NCBI GenBank assembly: GCA_002173095.1
Contig: NHBK01000009.1
Location: forward strand, 186,001 to 250,000
Reading direction: 5' to 3'
From: Hyphomonadaceae bacterium TMED5
GTDB taxonomy: Bacteria; Pseudomonadota; Alphaproteobacteria; Caulobacterales; Hyphomonadaceae
DNA: 64,000 nucleotides
The notes beneath the pieces were generated by a model. It had not been told where the DNA came from. It did no database searches and was given only the letters and a program-made list of their open reading frames with translations. Each line of letters starts with the position of its first letter. Position 1 is the stretch's first letter. Position numbers and translations under genes: made by a program. Positions 10,201-17,921 of the stretch are shown piece by piece.

Positions 10201-10490
10201 GCTGGAGCACAATCGTTGACCTTCGCCTCGAGCAGGAGTTCCCAGGTGTACTCGACGCACATCGCACGTTCTTCTTCCTCGACATCGAGAACCTCGGTAA
10301 CCTGATCAATGATGACTGGGGTCGTATCGAGCGTACACGTTACGAGTATGAGCGTTCTGTTGTGTCTGCAGAGATTGTAAACGGCCAGTACGTTTATGAT
10401 GACCTGCGCACACCAAGCCAGATCGAAAACTCTGAAATCCTGAACCAGTCTCTCTGGCAGGTTCAGCTGGGTGCACGTTACGAATTCTAA
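7299..10490 (+). CDS. TonB-dependent receptor, Oar-like, with N-terminal carboxypeptidase-regulatory-like domain
   Basis: A 1063-aa outer-membrane protein with a signal peptide (1-26, cut after AYAQ). A carboxypeptidase-regulatory-like beta-sandwich follows (about 30-105, GVITTEAGSPISGASV). The plug spans about 130-250 (LTIDGIALNDRFGLNSNG, GGTINAVTQSGTNEFHG) and a large beta-barrel ends in Tyr-Glu-Phe, the aromatic terminus expected for BAM insertion. This is the OmpA-related-protein (Oar) subclass; the ligand cannot be predicted. Codons are far more biased than in neighbours (TCT for Ser, CGT for Arg), suggesting very high expression. It has a strong GGGGAA ribosome site and its own terminator. 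It sits between polyamine genes, but a link is not shown. Confidence 0.93.
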   Translation: MSNWKLFKGGVALAALAAASAVPAYAQVTTSEIRGVITTEAGSPISGASVIVTHEPTGTTSAVTTNSAGVYLARNLRVGGPYTVVVSGADIRTVEVTDVYVGLNETYDLSLPVSSERTLEAVVVTAPALAAGFMETGISSTFGLEELGRVVSIDRDIADAAQLDPFASINVQSGGGKELSIAGANNRFNSLTIDGIALNDRFGLNSNGYPTQRSPIPYDAIESLTVQTAPYDTQFNGFTGGTINAVTQSGTNEFHGSLSYYTTDDSMAGDRVGDTTVSREFDEESYAITLGGPIIEDKLFFFVAYDHFEESAAFRTGPTGTNAVNIIDILPSEVAEITQIASDVYGLDTGSFSGIDPVEDEKFLANIDWNINENHRARLTYMRTEGSSIAEQNGNNFVQGADVAYPSSWYNRSETVEAFIGHVYSDWTDNFSTELKIASTTQATGQDSLLGAETPQISIGGLGTDGQQVIAFGPDRYRHGNELDQEFMQYKALGTYLWGNHSFQFGFEREEVDADNLFAQNSEGTYAFATIDDFRNNIPSGLTYNNAVTNDENDLRAIWGYNQNSVYFQDTWDVLPTLTLMGGLRYDWYESEGTIRENQNFIDRYGYTNTTDLEGLDVIMPRFSFNWDAMENLTVRGGIGRFSGGAPAVWVSNSYSNDGVIADNVDYYSGDGGVNIYLPTSPDATTGQYIPPAVLAELAAGNPDGQVNALHPDFEIPSTWKANIGFAYNVDLGPSEDWTFSFDVLYNDYENAPYWFSPGCTPDGTAPDGRNTYECIDQYDIVVGSTDQGESLLYAVSVDKSFENGFDLFASYTHQDVEDVGMGTSSTATSNFSDSARYDYITPTAGTSNFQVEHLFKLRLNWEHEFVENFPTTVSMFATRRSGQPYSYTFYENNNCVFQGGGRCTIESAVDDAGHLLYVPSGPNDPLFSSDSFGGDAAAQQEFFDYINNSELSQYAGGIAERNGDNSRWSTIVDLRLEQEFPGVLDAHRTFFFLDIENLGNLINDDWGRIERTRYEYERSVVSAEIVNGQYVYDDLRTPSQIENSEILNQSLWQVQLGARYEF

Positions 10491-10515
10491 GAATTCAACG
10501 CACTTACGATTTGAG

Positions 10516-10543
10516 AAAGGGCAGCTTTGGCTGCCCTTTTTTG
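10516..10543 (+). terminator. Intrinsic terminator of the TonB receptor gene
   Basis: A perfect 10-bp stem (AAAGGGCAGC / GCTGCCCTTT) with a TTTG loop runs into a run of Ts. Confidence 0.93.
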
Positions 10544-10600
10544 TTGGCTACGCGCTGCATATAAACTTGCGCTTCAGGGCGAAACTGATATGTGCGCGCC

Positions 10601-11629
10601 ATGACTACACATCTTCCTCCACCACCTCCGGAATGGGCGTCTCAGGACCAGTTGCTTATTGGCTGGCCCTCGCATTTCGATCCGTGGGATGAACCATTCG
10701 CTGAAGCCCAAAAGCAGATTGCGGCATTCGCAAATCAGATCATCGCGGCGGCTGAAGGCTTTTCCGGCAAAGCTACTGAAGTGGTGTTTGTGTTGGAGGG
10801 CGATGAGGCTGAAGCTAAAGCGCGCGCCTTGGTGCCCGGCGCGAAGATCATCAACATTCCATGCGGTGATACCTGGGTGCGGGATACCGCGCCGGTTTTC
10901 TCGCGGGTGAAAGGTGAGCTTCATGCGCGCACTTTCCGCTTTAATGGCTGGGGTGAGAAATATATCTATCCGGGCGATGCAGAGCTGTCCGTTGCGCTTG
11001 CGGAACGATTGAAAGCGCGCCGCATTGACAATGATTTTGTGCTCGAAGGGGGTAGCGTTGATTGGGATGATACGGGGTGTCTTCTGACAACAGATGATTG
11101 CGTTCTGAACCCGAACCGCAATGGCAATTGGTCCCGTGATGAGGCTGAAACGGCGCTGAAAAATGCCTTCGGCATGCGGCACATTATCTGGATTAAAGAT
11201 GGTCTTTTGAACGACCACACAGACGGCCATGTCGATAATATTGCCCGGTTTGTGGGCTCAAAACATGTTATTTGTCAGAGTGCTCAGACTGATGATCCGC
11301 ATGCGGAGCGTTTGTGCGCCATTGAAGAAACGCTGCGAAATTGGCGAAGCCCTGAGGGTGAGGCGTTGACGGTGACGACCATTCCGTCTCCAGGGCGAGT
11401 GCTCGATGAAGACGGTGATTTTGTGCCTGCAAGCCATGCCAATTTTGCGGTGACTAATCAGGCTGTTATCGTGCCAGCCTATAATCAATTTGCAGAAGAC
11501 GCGGTCGCGGCATTGCAGCCTCTTTTCCCGGGGCGCAAAGTTGTTGCCAGCCCTGCAGATGCAGTGCTTACGGGCGGTGGATCTTTCCACTGTATCTCTC
11601 AACAGATCCCGTCAGACGATACGGAGTAG
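10601..11629 (+). CDS. aguA: Agmatine deiminase
   Basis: Converts agmatine to N-carbamoylputrescine and ammonia. The 342-aa protein has the peptidylarginine-deiminase-like fold with its usual blocks: GDTWVRDTAPVF, FVLEGGSVDWD, NDHTDGHVDN and the catalytic GGGSFHCISQQIP with Cys331 as nucleophile. The length is typical. ATG 10601 is preferred over the in-frame GTG at 10592. Only three bases separate it from aguB, so they form an operon that turns arginine-derived agmatine into putrescine. Confidence 0.96.
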   Translation: MTTHLPPPPPEWASQDQLLIGWPSHFDPWDEPFAEAQKQIAAFANQIIAAAEGFSGKATEVVFVLEGDEAEAKARALVPGAKIINIPCGDTWVRDTAPVFSRVKGELHARTFRFNGWGEKYIYPGDAELSVALAERLKARRIDNDFVLEGGSVDWDDTGCLLTTDDCVLNPNRNGNWSRDEAETALKNAFGMRHIIWIKDGLLNDHTDGHVDNIARFVGSKHVICQSAQTDDPHAERLCAIEETLRNWRSPEGEALTVTTIPSPGRVLDEDGDFVPASHANFAVTNQAVIVPAYNQFAEDAVAALQPLFPGRKVVASPADAVLTGGGSFHCISQQIPSDDTE

Positions 11630-11632
11630 CAG

Positions 11633-12475
11633 ATGACCAAGGTAAAACTCGGTGTCATTCAGTGCGCGCTTGGCGGAACGTTGGATAGCAATCTGGAAAC
11701 GGTTGAGCGCCTGATCCGCGATGCAGCAGGTCAGGGCGCGCAGATTATTCTGACGCCAGAGCTTATTGAAGGACCGTATTTCTGCAAAACTCAGGAAGAA
11801 GACCGGTTTGATCTGGCACGGCCGCTCGATACTCATCCTGCAGTCGAGCGGTTTCAGGCGCTTGCGAACGAGTTAAACGTGGTATTGCCGGTCTCTGTCT
11901 TCGAGCGCGATGGCTCGCATACCTATAACACACTCGTCATGATCAATGCTGGTGGCGAACGCATGGGTATTTATCGCAAAAGCCACATTCCCGACGGGCC
12001 GGGTTATCAGGAAAAGTACTATTTCCGGCCGGGTAATACCGGTTTCAAAGTCTGGAACACGGCTTTTGGACGAATTGGCGTCGGCGTTTGCTGGGATCAA
12101 TGGTTCCCTGAGGCCGCCCGCGTGATGGCATTGAAAGGCGCTGAAATTTTGCTTTATCCAACGGCAATCGGCGCCGAACCTCATGACCCGGGCCTTGAAA
12201 CTTCAGCGCGCTGGCAGCGGGCTATGCAAGGGCATGCCGTTTCCAATTGTATGCCGGTCGCAGCGGCTAACCGGATTGGCGTTGAAGACGGGCAGGCCTT
12301 TTACGGCTCATCCTTCATTGCCGATCAGACGGGCGCGAAACTGGCAGAAGCTGGCCGCGATGATGAGGCTGTTTTGGTGCAGGAATTCGATCTCGCATTT
12401 CTGGAACGCGATCGCTCGGCATGGGGCTTCTTTCGAGACCGCCGAACCGAGCTTTATAAAGATCTGTTGGATTAA
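11633..12475 (+). CDS. aguB: N-carbamoylputrescine amidase
   Basis: Hydrolyses N-carbamoylputrescine to putrescine, CO2 and ammonia. It is a nitrilase-superfamily enzyme of 280 aa with the Glu43-Lys116-Cys153 triad in TPEL, YRKSHIPDGPGYQEKYYF and VGVCWDQWFPE. The motif around the lysine is typical of AguB rather than other nitrilases. It directly follows aguA. Its TAA stop shares the palindrome TTAA with the stop of the convergent HhH-domain gene, so the two coding regions overlap by four bases. Confidence 0.96.
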   Translation: MTKVKLGVIQCALGGTLDSNLETVERLIRDAAGQGAQIILTPELIEGPYFCKTQEEDRFDLARPLDTHPAVERFQALANELNVVLPVSVFERDGSHTYNTLVMINAGGERMGIYRKSHIPDGPGYQEKYYFRPGNTGFKVWNTAFGRIGVGVCWDQWFPEAARVMALKGAEILLYPTAIGAEPHDPGLETSARWQRAMQGHAVSNCMPVAAANRIGVEDGQAFYGSSFIADQTGAKLAEAGRDDEAVLVQEFDLAFLERDRSAWGFFRDRRTELYKDLLD

Positions 12476-13215
12476 GCTGCGGCTTTGAGCAGGTTCTGCG
12501 CTTGCTCTACCCAGCCTTCGCGCTGAACACGGCCTTTGAAAGCCAGTTTGTCGTCCAGCCATGCGATGTTCTCTGGAGACCAGCTCGCAATCTGTTCGAA
12601 GTGGAAGACACCTGTATCGTTCAGAACGGCGCACAGCTTAGGGCCGATACCCTTGATCTGGGAGAGGTCGTCCGGAGTGCCTTTCGCGGCTTTCAGAAGT
12701 TCCGGCATGTTTTCAGCAATGGTGGCTGCGCTCGTTTCAGCTTCTTCAGCGACAGTTTCAACGCTTTTAGCAACTGCTTCGGATGTGTTCGCCGCTGTCA
12801 TTGACATGGTTTCGACCATCGCTTCCACATTTGCTGGCGCGATGCCGTCAAACTTGCCGTCCTGCCATTGGTCAAACCATTTAGACCAGAATTCGCCCGG
12901 TACTTTGTAAGGGAGTTTCATCCAGCCCGGCACGGCTGCGTAGGCTTCCGCTGCTTTTTCCCAGGCCTTCATATTGGCATCTGCCATGAGGTGAAACGCT
13001 TCGCGGGTGGAGTCGGCTGAGGCTGCAGTGAATGAAAAGGTCGGGACCGGCATAGGCCCTTTCGTCCAGTTCATTTTCCACGGCATTTCCATTTTGGACA
13101 TCAGCTCGCCCTGACGCATCATGTTTTCCTGTGTGGTTTTTGCACTCTCCATAGAGGCCTGCATCATAGTCATTGCAGTTTTGTTTGCATCACGAAGGAA
13201 AGTCGGAAACAACAT
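12472..13215 (-). CDS. Phasin-like protein with C-terminal helix-hairpin-helix domain
   Basis: I recognise this only by domain. Residues 1-170 are rich in Ala, Met, Glu and Trp and predicted helical (repeated MSMTAANTSEAVAKSVETVAEEAETSA), resembling phasins that coat polyhydroxyalkanoate granules. Residues 185-247 form an HhH_5-type domain (LSQIKGIGPKLCAVLNDTGV, then PENIAWLDDKL), like the extra C-terminal domain of some alphaproteobacterial NuoE and L21 proteins. ATG 13215 follows AAAGGTG; the GTG at 13227 is less likely. It is a single gene, convergent with aguB. Granule or nucleoid association is a guess. Confidence 0.7.
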   Translation of the reverse strand: MLFPTFLRDANKTAMTMMQASMESAKTTQENMMRQGELMSKMEMPWKMNWTKGPMPVPTFSFTAASADSTREAFHLMADANMKAWEKAAEAYAAVPGWMKLPYKVPGEFWSKWFDQWQDGKFDGIAPANVEAMVETMSMTAANTSEAVAKSVETVAEEAETSAATIAENMPELLKAAKGTPDDLSQIKGIGPKLCAVLNDTGVFHFEQIASWSPENIAWLDDKLAFKGRVQREGWVEQAQNLLKAAA

Positions 13216-13297
13216 GGCGTAAGTCACCTTTCAGCTTGTTCATCAGTTTCATATCATAAAATTGTGCACTGCACAATAAATTCAAGAGAGAGTTGTC

Positions 13298-14110
13298 GTG
13301 CCACCCGAAGAGAGGCGTCCGCATTGTATGGTTTTTGACTCCGGAATGGGTGGCCTGACGGTCGTTTCCGAGTTGAAATCGCAGGGCTTTTCCGGAAAGA
13401 TTTCCTATGCGGCTGATACGGGCTTTTTCCCTTATGGCGATAAAACCGATACAGAGCTGACGGCGCGCATTCCGGAGCTGGCGGCCCGCCTTATCGCGAT
13501 TGCACAACCCGATATCTTCGTTATTGCCTGCAATACAGCCTCGACCCTGGCACTGGATGGTGTGAGGGCGCGCACCGATATCCCTGTGGTTGGTACGGTG
13601 CCGGCGATCAAGCCTGCGGCCAAGCTCACGCGAACAGGAACGATTGGTGTATTGGCAACGCCCGGCACACTACGGCGCAGCTATACGGACGCGCTGGTGC
13701 ATGAGTTTGCCAGGGATAGTCTGGTGCTCTCACATGGCAGTGTGAAGCTCGTGGAACTGGCAGAACGCTCTGCCATTGGTGAAAACGTTTCCGGTGAAGA
13801 GCTGAAGTCTGAACTTGAGCTCTTATTCAGGCAGGTCGGAGGGGACGTGATTGATGTGGTCGTTCTGGCCTGTACGCACTTTCCACTCTTAAAGGACAGG
13901 CTTTCAGCGATCGCAGGTGAGGGCGTCAGTTTTATCGATTCGGGCGCGGCTATTGCGCGCCGTGTCATGACGCTGTTGGGGGAGGTTAGAGCTGACGGCG
14001 ATGCCATGCTCGACAGAGTTTACATGACAGGGGCGTCGGCTTCTGCTGATCGCCTTATCCTGGCGACAGAGCGATTGGGGTTTGCAGGTCAGACCACTAT
14101 TGAGGTCTGA
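13298..14110 (+). CDS. murI: Glutamate racemase
   Basis: Supplies D-glutamate for peptidoglycan. The 270-aa protein has FDSGMGGL (Asp14, Ser15), the first catalytic cysteine in ACNTAS (Cys78) and the second in ACTHFPLL (Cys192), plus the FPYGDKT segment. All key residues are present. A GTG at 13298 is the likely start because the next ATG (13328) sits only three codons before the FDSG motif; GAGAGAG precedes it. It converges on the ornithine decarboxylase gene through a shared terminator. Confidence 0.95.
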   Translation: MPPEERRPHCMVFDSGMGGLTVVSELKSQGFSGKISYAADTGFFPYGDKTDTELTARIPELAARLIAIAQPDIFVIACNTASTLALDGVRARTDIPVVGTVPAIKPAAKLTRTGTIGVLATPGTLRRSYTDALVHEFARDSLVLSHGSVKLVELAERSAIGENVSGEELKSELELLFRQVGGDVIDVVVLACTHFPLLKDRLSAIAGEGVSFIDSGAAIARRVMTLLGEVRADGDAMLDRVYMTGASASADRLILATERLGFAGQTTIEV

Positions 14111-14123
14111 TGCCGCTCAAAGG

Positions 14124-14155
14124 AAAACGCAGCCCGGTGAACCAGACTGCGTTTT
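14124..14155. terminator. Bidirectional terminator between murI and odc
   Basis: AAAACGCAG and CTGCGTTTT form a 9-bp stem around a 14-base loop. A- and T-runs at both ends fit use on both strands. Confidence 0.8.
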
Positions 14156-14163
14156 GTGTCTAT

Positions 14164-15357
14164 CTATTGAAAACGGCTGAACCAATCGAGTGATGCAAGT
14201 TCATTGCGCGTATCGAAGACGGAGCCCCATGGCGCATCGCGGGACACGACGTCGAGCGTTTCGCCATAGCCGTTAAATCGGGTCTGCATGGTTACGCCAT
14301 AAGCGCCCAGCATGCCAATTTCGATCATGTCGCCTTCGCCAATGTCTTCAGGCAGGAAGATCGGGCCTTTAATGACGTCCTCAGAATCGCAGGTCGGTCC
14401 GAACAGCTTGAAAGCTTTCAGGCGCGCAGATGGCGTACCGGATGAACGGATTAGGCGTGTCGGATATGGCCAATCGCAATGGGCCGCGTCATAGAGCGAG
14501 CCGAACGCGCCATCGTTGATATAAACAGAATTGCCACGAACCAGATGAACTTCGGTGAGGATGGAGCCGCCTTCAGCAACCAGTGCACGGCCAGGCTCAC
14601 ACCAGAGTTCAGCATGTTGTGGCAATGGCATACGGTCAAAAGCTTCGCGGATCGCCGCTGTGAAGCGGTGAAGCGCAGGAGGCTCTTTGCCCGGATAAGA
14701 AACCGGGAAGCCGCCGCCGACATCGACAATATCAATGTCCACATCTGCTTCGGTGATCAGGCGGGACAGGAGTTCGCAATGCGCAGACCAAGCGAATGGG
14801 TCCATGCATTGGCTACCTGGGTGGAAACTGACGCCGAGGCGTTCAACCCGAGAACGCGCATCGCGCAGCAGGGTTGGTGTTTCAAAAGCGGTCGCACCGA
14901 ATTTGCCATCAATTGGCATTTCTGCGCCCTGATTTGAAACGGCGACGCGTAGGATCAGCGTGAGATCTTTAGCGTTTCCAGTTGCCGTGAAGATTTTCTC
15001 AAGCTCAGCTTCGCAGTCATAGGCAAACGTACGAATGCCGAATTCTTTATAGGCGCGTTCGATTGCCGGACGAGACTTCACCGGGTGCATGAATGACATG
15101 ACCGCGTCCGGGCAATATGCAGCAACGGCTTCCATTTCGCGCGTAGAAGCGACGTCGAAATGGCGCATAGCAGCGCTATAGAGCGTTTTTAGCACCCATG
15201 GTGCCGGGTTGGCTTTCACGGCATAAAGCGTGTCGCCAGAAAAGTGTGTGAGAAACCACTCGGCCGCCTGACGCACAAGATGCGGGCGGCAAACTGCGAT
15301 GGGCCTGTCAGGTTGTTCTTGCCGTATCAGGTCCCAGGGTGTGTCGTATGAATGCAT
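14164..15357 (-). CDS. Ornithine decarboxylase (PLP fold III)
   Basis: Decarboxylates ornithine (some relatives also lysine) to putrescine. It is a eukaryote-like fold-III enzyme of 397 aa common in alphaproteobacteria. YAVKANP gives PLP Lys48, HPGSQ and the glycine loop DVGGGFPVSY bind the phosphate, EPGRALVA follows, and the catalytic cysteine is Cys323 in GPTCDSED. ATG 15357 is chosen; a TTG three codons earlier is possible. Together with speD and aguAB it gives the cell two putrescine routes. Substrate preference between ornithine and lysine cannot be decided from the sequence. Confidence 0.92.
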   Translation of the reverse strand: MHSYDTPWDLIRQEQPDRPIAVCRPHLVRQAAEWFLTHFSGDTLYAVKANPAPWVLKTLYSAAMRHFDVASTREMEAVAAYCPDAVMSFMHPVKSRPAIERAYKEFGIRTFAYDCEAELEKIFTATGNAKDLTLILRVAVSNQGAEMPIDGKFGATAFETPTLLRDARSRVERLGVSFHPGSQCMDPFAWSAHCELLSRLITEADVDIDIVDVGGGFPVSYPGKEPPALHRFTAAIREAFDRMPLPQHAELWCEPGRALVAEGGSILTEVHLVRGNSVYINDGAFGSLYDAAHCDWPYPTRLIRSSGTPSARLKAFKLFGPTCDSEDVIKGPIFLPEDIGEGDMIEIGMLGAYGVTMQTRFNGYGETLDVVSRDAPWGSVFDTRNELASLDWFSRFQ

Positions 15358-15632
15358 GACACGCAATCCCCGTGTTTAAGTATTAAACCCAAACCGGCGT
15401 TAGTGCGGCCGCAGACCTATATTGCTTTCGCAGGGAAAGGAAAATTGGTCCGATGTCCGCCGGAAAAATGGCATTTAGTGATTTGCGGGCACGGAGTAAA
15501 CCCTTTTCCGTGTAACTGACAAGAAAAGTTCATCCAAAACGGTGCGGAATTGTGTACAAAGCCGCTTTCCAGTTGCGCCGGGCTTTCGCGGGTATTGCGT
15601 TCGAAAAGGCGTCGACTGTGGGGGATGTGTGG

Positions 15633-16691
15633 ATGAAGGCGTCAGGCGTCATCAATCTTGTTGTACTTGGAGCCAGCGTGCTGATGCTGGTGAATGCCTG
15701 TGATACGGGTCGCGCAACTGCGCCAATGGGGCTGAATGCGCGCGAATCAACACGCTTGCTGGTGGCTGGCAGTTCTACCGTTGCCCCTTTTATCACGGCC
15801 GCAGCTGAGTATTTCGGCGCGACCACAGACTTTGCCACACCAGTTGTCGAAACCACAGGCACAGGTGGCGGCTTCCGTTTGTTCTGTCAGGGCGATGACT
15901 TCGAAACGATTTCGATTGCAACCGCCTCCCGTCCCATCACGCGTAGTGAAGAAGAGCTGTGCGCTGAGCGCGGCGTGACCGACTATGTAGAACTGCAGCT
16001 TGGCAATGACGGTATTGTCTTTATCAATGCTCTGAACGGTCCTGACCTTGAGTTTACCGATCGGGATATTTTCCTGGCGCTCGCGCGGACCATTCCAAAC
16101 GCAGAAGGCGAGCTTGTGTCCAACCCGTACCAGTTCTGGTCTGAGGTGAACCCAGATCTGCCAGATATGCGGATTGAAGTGTACGGGCCGCCGCCAACAT
16201 CCGGTACGCGAGACGCATTCGTAGAGATTGTGATGGAGCGAGGCGCGCTTGCGCTGCCTCAGCTCGCAGAATTAAAAACAGAGGACCGCGCGGCTTTTGC
16301 ATCGATTTCGCATACAGTGCGTACGGATGGTAATTGGCTGGATGCGGGCGAGAACGACACGCAAATCATTCAGGCGCTGTTACGCAACTCTGAGGCCATT
16401 GGCGTTGTCGGGTTTTCCTATCTCGATCAGAGTGCTGACCGGGTAAAGCCGGCCTTGATTGATGGAACGGCGCCTAGCTTTGATTCCATCGTGTCTGGAG
16501 ACTATGTCGTCTCTCGTTCGCTGTTCCTTTACGTGAAGCGAAGTCATCTTGAGGCGCTGGAGGAGTTATCTGCCTTCCTGGACGAGGTTTATTCAGAGGC
16601 CGCCATGGGTGAGGGCGGATATCTGGTCGAGAGAGGCCTTATCCCGATTTCAGACCCTTTACGGGCTGAAATGCGTGACCGCTTCCGCTAA
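15633..16691 (+). CDS. PstS-like phosphate-binding lipoprotein
   Basis: A substrate-binding protein of the phosphate ABC-transporter family, 352 aa. The chosen ATG at 15633, preceded by GGGGGA, gives a lipoprotein signal (VLMLVNAC), so Cys22 should be lipidated. The mature part starts with the PstS signature AGSSTVAPF and contains TGTGGGFRLF, SRPITRSE and GPPPTSGTRDAF, which line the phosphate pocket in the family. No pstCAB or phoU is adjacent, so it may act with a transporter elsewhere or as a free phosphate binder. A frame from 15552 would place the signal internally. Confidence 0.88.
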   Translation: MKASGVINLVVLGASVLMLVNACDTGRATAPMGLNARESTRLLVAGSSTVAPFITAAAEYFGATTDFATPVVETTGTGGGFRLFCQGDDFETISIATASRPITRSEEELCAERGVTDYVELQLGNDGIVFINALNGPDLEFTDRDIFLALARTIPNAEGELVSNPYQFWSEVNPDLPDMRIEVYGPPPTSGTRDAFVEIVMERGALALPQLAELKTEDRAAFASISHTVRTDGNWLDAGENDTQIIQALLRNSEAIGVVGFSYLDQSADRVKPALIDGTAPSFDSIVSGDYVVSRSLFLYVKRSHLEALEELSAFLDEVYSEAAMGEGGYLVERGLIPISDPLRAEMRDRFR

Positions 16692-16711
16692 TCTACGTCA
16701 TCGAAATGAGA

Positions 16712-16745
16712 AAAAGCCCGCCAGAACGAACTGACGGGCTTTTGT
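16712..16745. terminator. Bidirectional terminator between the pstS-like gene and nrdB
   Basis: AAAAGCCCG and CGGGCTTTT flank a CAG/CTG inner stem with one mismatch and a 6-base loop. The site lies between convergent genes. Confidence 0.85.
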
Positions 16746-16767
16746 GTATCTGTGCTGCTGCGTTGAA

Positions 16768-17793
16768 TTATTCCGCGGCAGGAAGCTTGCGTTTGTCGAA
16801 CTGAGACCAGACGCCTTCATCACCGTGCCAGTCGCCCTGCGTCGCGCCTTTGGAGTATTCTGTCGCGCGTGCTTCGAAGAAGTTTGCGTGCTCCACACCG
16901 TTCAGAATTTCGGTGAGCCATGGAATAGGGTGTTTATCAACACCGAAGAGTGGCTTCAGCTTGAGCTGGCCAAGACGCCAGTCCGCAATATAGCGAATAT
17001 ATTGCTGAATATCCTCAGGCGTCATGCCTTCCACTTCGCCAGCTTCGAATGCCAGTTCGATGAATTTGTCCTCAAGGTTCACAACCGTGCGGCAGCTCTC
17101 AGTAATGCGTTCTGCCAGCTTATCATTCATGATGCCGGTTTCATCACAGAAGGTGTGGAACAGCTTGATCATGCCTTCACAGTGCAGGCTTTCATCGCGC
17201 ACAGACCATGAAACGATCTGGCCCATACCCTTCATCTTGTTGAAGCGCGGGAAGTTCATCAGCATGGCGAAAGAGGCGAACAACTGAAGACCTTCGGTGA
17301 AGCCACCAAAAACGGCCATAGATGTTGCGATGTCTTCATGCGTCTCGCACCCAAACTGACCGAGATAGTCATGCTTGGCTGCCATCTGCTCATATTCCAT
17401 GAAGGCCGAAAATTCAGTGTCCGGCATACCAATGGTTTCAAGCAGGAGTGCGTAGGCCGCGATATGGATCGTTTCCATATTCGAGAAGGCTGACAGCATC
17501 ATGGATACCTCTGTCGGTTTGAACAGAGGCATGTAGTTTTCCATATAGTTCGCGCCGACTTCTACGTCTGACTGCGTGAAGAAACGGAAAATCTGGGTGA
17601 GCAGATTACGCTCTTTGTCATTCAGCTTGACGGCCCAGTCTTTACAGTCCTCACCGAGCGGCACTTCCTCTGGCATCCAGTGAACCTGTTGCTGCTTCTT
17701 CCAGAAGTCATAAGCCCACGGGTAACGGAAAGGCTTATAAGCCCTGGATGGAATAAGAAGTCCGGGTTTGTCGGTCATCCGCCCGTCAGCCAT
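16768..17793 (-). CDS. nrdB: Class Ia ribonucleotide reductase, beta (radical) subunit
   Basis: Carries the diiron-tyrosyl radical used by NrdA to reduce ribonucleotides. The 341-aa protein has METIHIAAY, giving iron ligands Glu107 and His110 and the radical Tyr114. Asp76 lies in FTQSD and the later ligands in RDESLHCEGM. No ATP-cone is fused at the N terminus. ATG 17793 has GGAG six bases before it; an ATG at 17805 adds four residues without a good ribosome site. Two NrdR-like boxes and a DnaA-box-like pair lie upstream. nrdA is 2.7 kb away on the same strand, with three unrelated genes between. Confidence 0.95.
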   Translation of the reverse strand: MADGRMTDKPGLLIPSRAYKPFRYPWAYDFWKKQQQVHWMPEEVPLGEDCKDWAVKLNDKERNLLTQIFRFFTQSDVEVGANYMENYMPLFKPTEVSMMLSAFSNMETIHIAAYALLLETIGMPDTEFSAFMEYEQMAAKHDYLGQFGCETHEDIATSMAVFGGFTEGLQLFASFAMLMNFPRFNKMKGMGQIVSWSVRDESLHCEGMIKLFHTFCDETGIMNDKLAERITESCRTVVNLEDKFIELAFEAGEVEGMTPEDIQQYIRYIADWRLGQLKLKPLFGVDKHPIPWLTEILNGVEHANFFEARATEYSKGATQGDWHGDEGVWSQFDKRKLPAAE

Positions 17794-17817
17794 GATGTGC
17801 TCCATGAGTCGCGTTAA

Positions 17818-17833
17818 CTACCACATATAGTGC
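17818..17833 (-). promoter_or_regulatory. NrdR-like box 1 of nrdB
   Basis: CTACCACATATAGTGC matches the NrdR-box consensus acaCwAtATaTwGtgt at 11 of 16 positions. It lies 25 bases before the start of nrdB and 32 bases from a second similar site. Paired boxes at about three helical turns are the known NrdR arrangement. Confidence 0.6.
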
Positions 17834-17849
17834 GCTTCTTCGCAAAGCT

Positions 17850-17865
17850 GCGCAAGGTATGGTGT
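17850..17865 (-). promoter_or_regulatory. NrdR-like box 2 of nrdB
   Basis: GCGCAAGGTATGGTGT matches 11 of 16 consensus positions and is spaced 32 bases from box 1. On its own it is weak; the spacing is the main support. Confidence 0.5.
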
Positions 17866-17890
17866 CGCGACCTTTTGGCTAAGATTCGGG

Positions 17891-17921
17891 TTTTCCACTG
17901 ATTCAATCACGCTGTGGAAAA
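17891..17921. promoter_or_regulatory. Inverted DnaA-box-like pair with GANTC sites upstream of nrdB
   Basis: The right half read on the minus strand is TTTTCCACA, which fits the DnaA-box pattern TTWTNCACA. The left half is TTTTCCACT, one base off. GATTC sites at 17883 and 17900 are CcrM-type methylation sites. In related alphaproteobacteria DnaA and CcrM tie gene expression to replication; such control here is inferred. Confidence 0.45.
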
